Source: Candidatus Roseilinea mizusawaensis
Lineage (GTDB): Bacteria > Chloroflexota > Anaerolineae > J036 > Brachytrichaceae
Reading direction: 5' to 3'
NCBI GenBank assembly: GCA_016841965.1
Contig: JAEANN010000002.1
Coordinates: forward strand, 1 to 64,000
Length of the DNA stretch: 64,000 bases
Shown here piece after piece: positions 60,918-64,000 of the stretch (position 1 is the stretch's first letter; each line of letters starts with the position of its first letter). The translations under genes were made by a program, and so were the position numbers. The notes below the pieces were generated by a model. That model had not been told where the DNA came from, did not search any database, and was given only the letters and a program-made list of their open reading frames with translations.

Positions 60918-61268
60918 TCACAGCCATGTCGGGCGTGCGCCGGCGATGGGCAGCAACGCAAGATGACGCGCGCGCTTGATGGCGCGAGCCAACAGCCGTT
61001 GATTCCTGGCGCTCAGACCGGTGCGACGACGCGGCAGGATCTTGCCCTGCGGATTCACGTATCGACGCAACCGCTCGTAGTCCTTATAATCCGGCACTGT
61101 GCCCGTCGTCGCAAACTCGTCCACGCGCTTGGGGCGCGCCGTGTTGCGATCGTAGCTGTTGGCAGCCACATTGCGATTAAAGCCTCTGCGAGGCTTTGGC
61201 CGAGGGGCAGCAGACGAAGTGGTTTCGCCTTCAGTCCCGGCTACGCTTGGAACGACGTTCTCTTCCAC
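60918..61268 (-). CDS. rpsR: Ribosomal protein bS18 with N-terminal extension
   Basis: The C-terminal 60 residues are clearly bS18: [49 protein letters not shown]. The N-terminal 50 or so are a Ser/Pro/Arg-rich extension, making 116 residues against about 75-80 usually. The start is taken as the GTG at 61268 because AAGGAGAAA lies six bases before it. The frame stays open to a GTG at 61367, which would add 33 residues and would suit a leaderless start. rpmG follows after 48 bp. Confidence 0.9.
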   Translation of the reverse strand: MEENVVPSVAGTEGETTSSAAPRPKPRRGFNRNVAANSYDRNTARPKRVDEFATTGTVPDYKDYERLRRYVNPQGKILPRRRTGLSARNQRLLARAIKRARHLALLPIAGARPTWL

Positions 61269-61274
61269 AGTTTC

Positions 61275-61305
61275 TCCTTGACGATCTGATTGACGATCTG
61301 ACAGA
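61275..61305. repeat. GATTGACGATCTGA repeat in the rpsR leader
   Basis: GACGATCTGATT and GACGATCTGACA occur back to back just upstream of the rpsR GTG, matching the GATTGAC repeat family. Confidence 0.5.
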
Positions 61306-61378
61306 CGAGCGCGCAGGATGCCCCGCGCGCTCACCTCATCGGTTTTGCCGACCGGCGATTTTATCACAGGCTGTTGCT

Positions 61379-61390
61379 GATGATATCATC
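61379..61390. promoter_or_regulatory. Palindromic shared -10 element
   Basis: The perfect 12-bp palindrome GATGATATCATC gives TATCAT on both strands. On the plus strand it ends eight bases before the YfhO-like ATG (61398). On the minus strand it lies 12 bases before the upstream GTG of the rpsR frame. Confidence 0.45.
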
Positions 61391-61397
61391 GCGCCGC

Positions 61398-64000
61398 ATG
61401 GATCGTTCTCGCGTCGTTTTCATGTCTGCCCTACGAGTCTTGCCACGTCTGATTGCGCCGGCGTTGATCGTGATGGCTACCAGCCTGGCAACTTGGAAAC
61501 TGACGCTGGGAGATCGGGCGATTGCGCGAGGAGACCTGCTACTCTACTTTTACCCGTTGCGTGAGTTTGCTTCGGCAGCAATTCGCGCCGGTCACCTGCC
61601 GTTGTGGAATCCACACACATTCATGGGCGCGCCGTTCCTTGCCAACTCACAGGTTGGCTTTTTTTACCCGTTCAACATGTTGACAGCCTGGATGCCGGCG
61701 GAACAGGCAGTCTCATGGAACATTGCGCTGCATCTGTGCCTGGCCGGCCTGGGCATGTATGCCCTGGCACAGCGAGGGATGGGACTGACAAGGCCGGCGG
61801 CGCTGGCAAGCGGACTGGCCTTTGGATTGGGTGGTTATCTCGGCGCGCAGGCAGAACACTTGAACCAGCTTCAGGCGCTGGCATGGTTGCCCTGGCAGAT
61901 ACTGTGCCTGTTTGTGCTGCGGCGGGGCACTGCGCTGCGCACGACGGTTGCACTGGCTGCGCTGATTACTCTACAGGTCTTGGCCGGGCACACGCAGTCT
62001 CTGTACATCTGCCTGGTTGCGCTTGGGCTGACTGCCATCGCGCTTGCCCTTACGCCAAACAACGCGCAGCGTACCGGCGCCGCCTCGCGCGTGGGCAGCG
62101 CGATCTGGCTATTTGCGACGCTTGGCGCCGCCAGCCTTCTCGCAGTTGCACTCTCAGGCGCGCAACTGATCCCAACGCTGGAGCTGGCAGCGCACTCTGC
62201 GCGTTCCGGTGGACTGCCCTACAACGAAGTGGGATCATTCTCTTGGCGGCCCTGGGTGATTGCGCGCGCGCTGATGCCCACGTATGGCGATCCGCTATTT
62301 GCCGAGTATGTGGTGTACTTTGGCGCAGCCGGCCTGGCGTTGGCTGTGTTGGGCGCGCTGGCAGGGTTGCAATCAGCCTGGCGCGGCACGCCGACCGAAA
62401 CACCAGCGCGCCTCAGTCGGGGAGTGGCGTCGGCGCTCGTGCTGACCGTCGCAGGCTTTGTGCTGGCGCTGGGCATTGCAACACCCCTGTTTGGAATCCT
62501 GTATCAGTTTGCGCCGGGCTTTAATCTGTTCCGGGCGCAGGCGCGCTGGCTGGTCTTACTGGCAATCGGCGTATCGATGCTGGTCGGGTTGGGGATGCAG
62601 GCGCTGGCGGAGGGCGTGTCGCGCCGGCTGAGCATGAGCTGGCTGCTGTCGTGGTGTGCGTTGGTCGCAATGGGCGCGCTGGGCGCATGGTTGGGCGCGC
62701 GCATCTCACCAGAAACCGAGTATCAGACGTTGCCGGCTGCTGGCGTGCTGACAGGCTGGCTGGCGGGCATCGCCGGCGTTACGCTGTGGGGGGCCGGCCT
62801 GCTCGTCGCACGGTTGAACAGTCGCGCCCAGGCAATCTGGCGGATTGGGTGGTTGGTTGCTTTATCGGCAGAGCTGCTCGCAGCCTCGCAGTTTCAGCCC
62901 TATGCGCGGGCATCCGATCGTGAAGCAATCACCTCGCTGCGCCCGGCAACCGCGCATTTGCTGGCCGGGCAAGCCCTTTCAAGCGAACAGGCGGATGAGG
63001 GAGGGCGCATCCTGGCGCTGTCGGGCTTGTTCTTTGACCCCGGCGATCTGCCGGAACAGCGGCAGATCTATCAGAATCAATTGAGCGCAGATGAGCTGTA
63101 CGATCGCATCATTGCCTCGAAGCACAAAGAGATCCTGTCGCCCAATCTGGCGCTGTACTACCGGCTGCCGGGCGTCGACGGCTACGACGGCGGATTGCTG
63201 CCGTTGAAACGCTATGCCGAATTTGTGTCTCAGTTTGCGCCGCGCGAAGACGCGCGCACGCAAGATGGCCGACTGCGCGAATTTCTGACCGACGTGCCCG
63301 ACAGCGCCTGGCTATCACAGATGGCGGTGCAGCATATCATCGTCGATAAAACGCTGAATGTGCCTATCGACGCGGTGTTCTATGATCTGCAATTCAGCCA
63401 TACGCTGACACAGCCGGCCACCTTCCCGCTCGATCCGTTCGAATCGACTGCACTTGGGGTGGTGCTCAGCGCGCCCGGCAGCCGGCCCCGCACATCGCTC
63501 GGCGTGGCGCGCATCGACATGCCGGGGCACATATCCCGTGTGATCGATTTGACCGCCACCGAGGCTGTCACCCGGCCATTTTTTGCCTTGCGATTGAGCT
63601 TGGGCGCGCGCGCCTTAGCGCTTGCGCTCACAATTACCCCCAGCGCCCCCGCGCTGGTTGTGCGGGGGCTGGCCAGCATCGACGAAGATGCCGGCGCCTT
63701 TCTGACGCAACTGGCGCGCACCGATCGCGATTTGCGGCTGACGTATTCGGGGGATGTGAAAATCTACACGCGCACGCAGCCGGCACAACGGGCGTTGGTG
63801 CGCGATCGGGCCGGCGCGCGCGCGGGCAACGCGCGCATTGTGTCAGAGCAGCCCGAACGGGTCGAGATCGAGGTTCAGGCAGAGCGCGAGGGGCAGTTGG
63901 TGCTGCGCGATGCCTGTTATCCAGGCTGGAGAGCTGAGGTAAACAGCCGGCCGGCTAGCATATCCTGCACCGACATCCTGTTTCGGGCAGTCGCGGTGCC
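61398..64000 (+). CDS. YfhO-family membrane protein (truncated by window end)
   Basis: The frame runs 867 residues to the edge with no stop. Eleven or more membrane helices fill the first 520 residues, with early loop motifs GDLLLYFYPLREFASAAIRAGHLPLWNPHTFMGAPF. These are typical of YfhO and related lipid-linked glycosyltransferases (DLLLYFYP, PLWNP, GAPFLANSQ). The rest is an extracytoplasmic beta-rich domain with CYPGWRAEV, the conserved YfhO C-terminal motif. In Gram-positive bacteria YfhO glycosylates lipoteichoic acid. A leaderless TATCAT box precedes the ATG. Confidence 0.88.
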   Translation, partial: MDRSRVVFMSALRVLPRLIAPALIVMATSLATWKLTLGDRAIARGDLLLYFYPLREFASAAIRAGHLPLWNPHTFMGAPFLANSQVGFFYPFNMLTAWMPAEQAVSWNIALHLCLAGLGMYALAQRGMGLTRPAALASGLAFGLGGYLGAQAEHLNQLQALAWLPWQILCLFVLRRGTALRTTVALAALITLQVLAGHTQSLYICLVALGLTAIALALTPNNAQRTGAASRVGSAIWLFATLGAASLLAVALSGAQLIPTLELAAHSARSGGLPYNEVGSFSWRPWVIARALMPTYGDPLFAEYVVYFGAAGLALAVLGALAGLQSAWRGTPTETPARLSRGVASALVLTVAGFVLALGIATPLFGILYQFAPGFNLFRAQARWLVLLAIGVSMLVGLGMQALAEGVSRRLSMSWLLSWCALVAMGALGAWLGARISPETEYQTLPAAGVLTGWLAGIAGVTLWGAGLLVARLNSRAQAIWRIGWLVALSAELLAASQFQPYARASDREAITSLRPATAHLLAGQALSSEQADEGGRILALSGLFFDPGDLPEQRQIYQNQLSADELYDRIIASKHKEILSPNLALYYRLPGVDGYDGGLLPLKRYAEFVSQFAPREDARTQDGRLREFLTDVPDSAWLSQMAVQHIIVDKTLNVPIDAVFYDLQFSHTLTQPATFPLDPFESTALGVVLSAPGSRPRTSLGVARIDMPGHISRVIDLTATEAVTRPFFALRLSLGARALALALTITPSAPALVVRGLASIDEDAGAFLTQLARTDRDLRLTYSGDVKIYTRTQPAQRALVRDRAGARAGNARIVSEQPERVEIEVQAEREGQLVLRDACYPGWRAEVNSRPASISCTDILFRAVAV

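Noticed and set aside
60918-61367. The 149-residue version of bS18 starting at GTG 61367
   Set aside because: Not fully excluded, but AAGGAGAAA before the GTG at 61268 makes the shorter form more likely, and the extra residues cross repeat DNA.

Overview
The window is a GC-rich, gene-dense stretch of a bacterial chromosome made almost entirely of housekeeping and envelope genes. I see no tRNA, rRNA, CRISPR array, insertion sequence or prophage. The gene mix suggests a monoderm bacterium of the Chloroflexota: an EF-G-like GTPase, short (archaeal-type) ProS, type 2 IPP isomerase, Pro/Thr-rich Ser/Thr kinase, DUF2089/DUF4097 proteins, bifunctional nuclease, GT39 and YfhO membrane proteins, and a MacAB-type exporter without an outer-membrane partner. 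The phylum call is an inference. The hexamer GCCGGC is strikingly frequent everywhere.

Layout. 1-8 kb: a truncated gene, an EF-G-like GTPase, uvrA with an altered first zinc finger, a membrane Ser/Thr kinase and a CPBP protease. 8.6-16 kb: an ABC-F ATPase, EF-P, and a macA-macB-permease-permease operon. 16-26 kb, minus strand: a membrane protein with what looks like a dead sortase domain, a fumarase/aspartase, upp, a polytopic membrane protein, an aldehyde dehydrogenase and ppc. 25.8-30.5 kb: an AlaX editing protein, a metallo-beta-lactamase-like protein lacking its metal motif, a ribokinase-like gene, acpP and fni. 30.5-33.6 kb: an isolated small gene with strong promoter and terminator, then an operon (DUF2089, DUF4097, short protein) whose members share one C- or N-terminal helical motif. 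33.6-43.8 kb: a beta-CASP nuclease, a bifunctional nuclease, two membrane glycosyltransferases, and a prsA-like/rsmI/PGI-PMI/manA operon. 43.8-51.7 kb: polA, proS, a TolB-like lipoprotein, an M20 peptidase and a CinA-like protein. 51.8-60.6 kb: a Uma2 protein, then sucC, hisG-C-B-H-A-F-IE and sucD in one direction. 60.7-64 kb: rpmG, rpsR and a YfhO-like protein cut by the window end.

Cross-cutting observations. Many genes appear leaderless, with a TANNNT -10 box only 7-11 nt before the start codon. At several divergent gene pairs one nearly palindromic -10 box appears to serve both strands. Heptamer repeats of the type (C/T/G)AAAATC recur between genes, and one copy lies inside uvrA exactly where the first zinc-finger cysteine pair is missing. 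Three genes end in short tandem repeats of 9, 12 or 15 bp that repeat their stop codon in frame. The his operon sits inside the sucCD pair.
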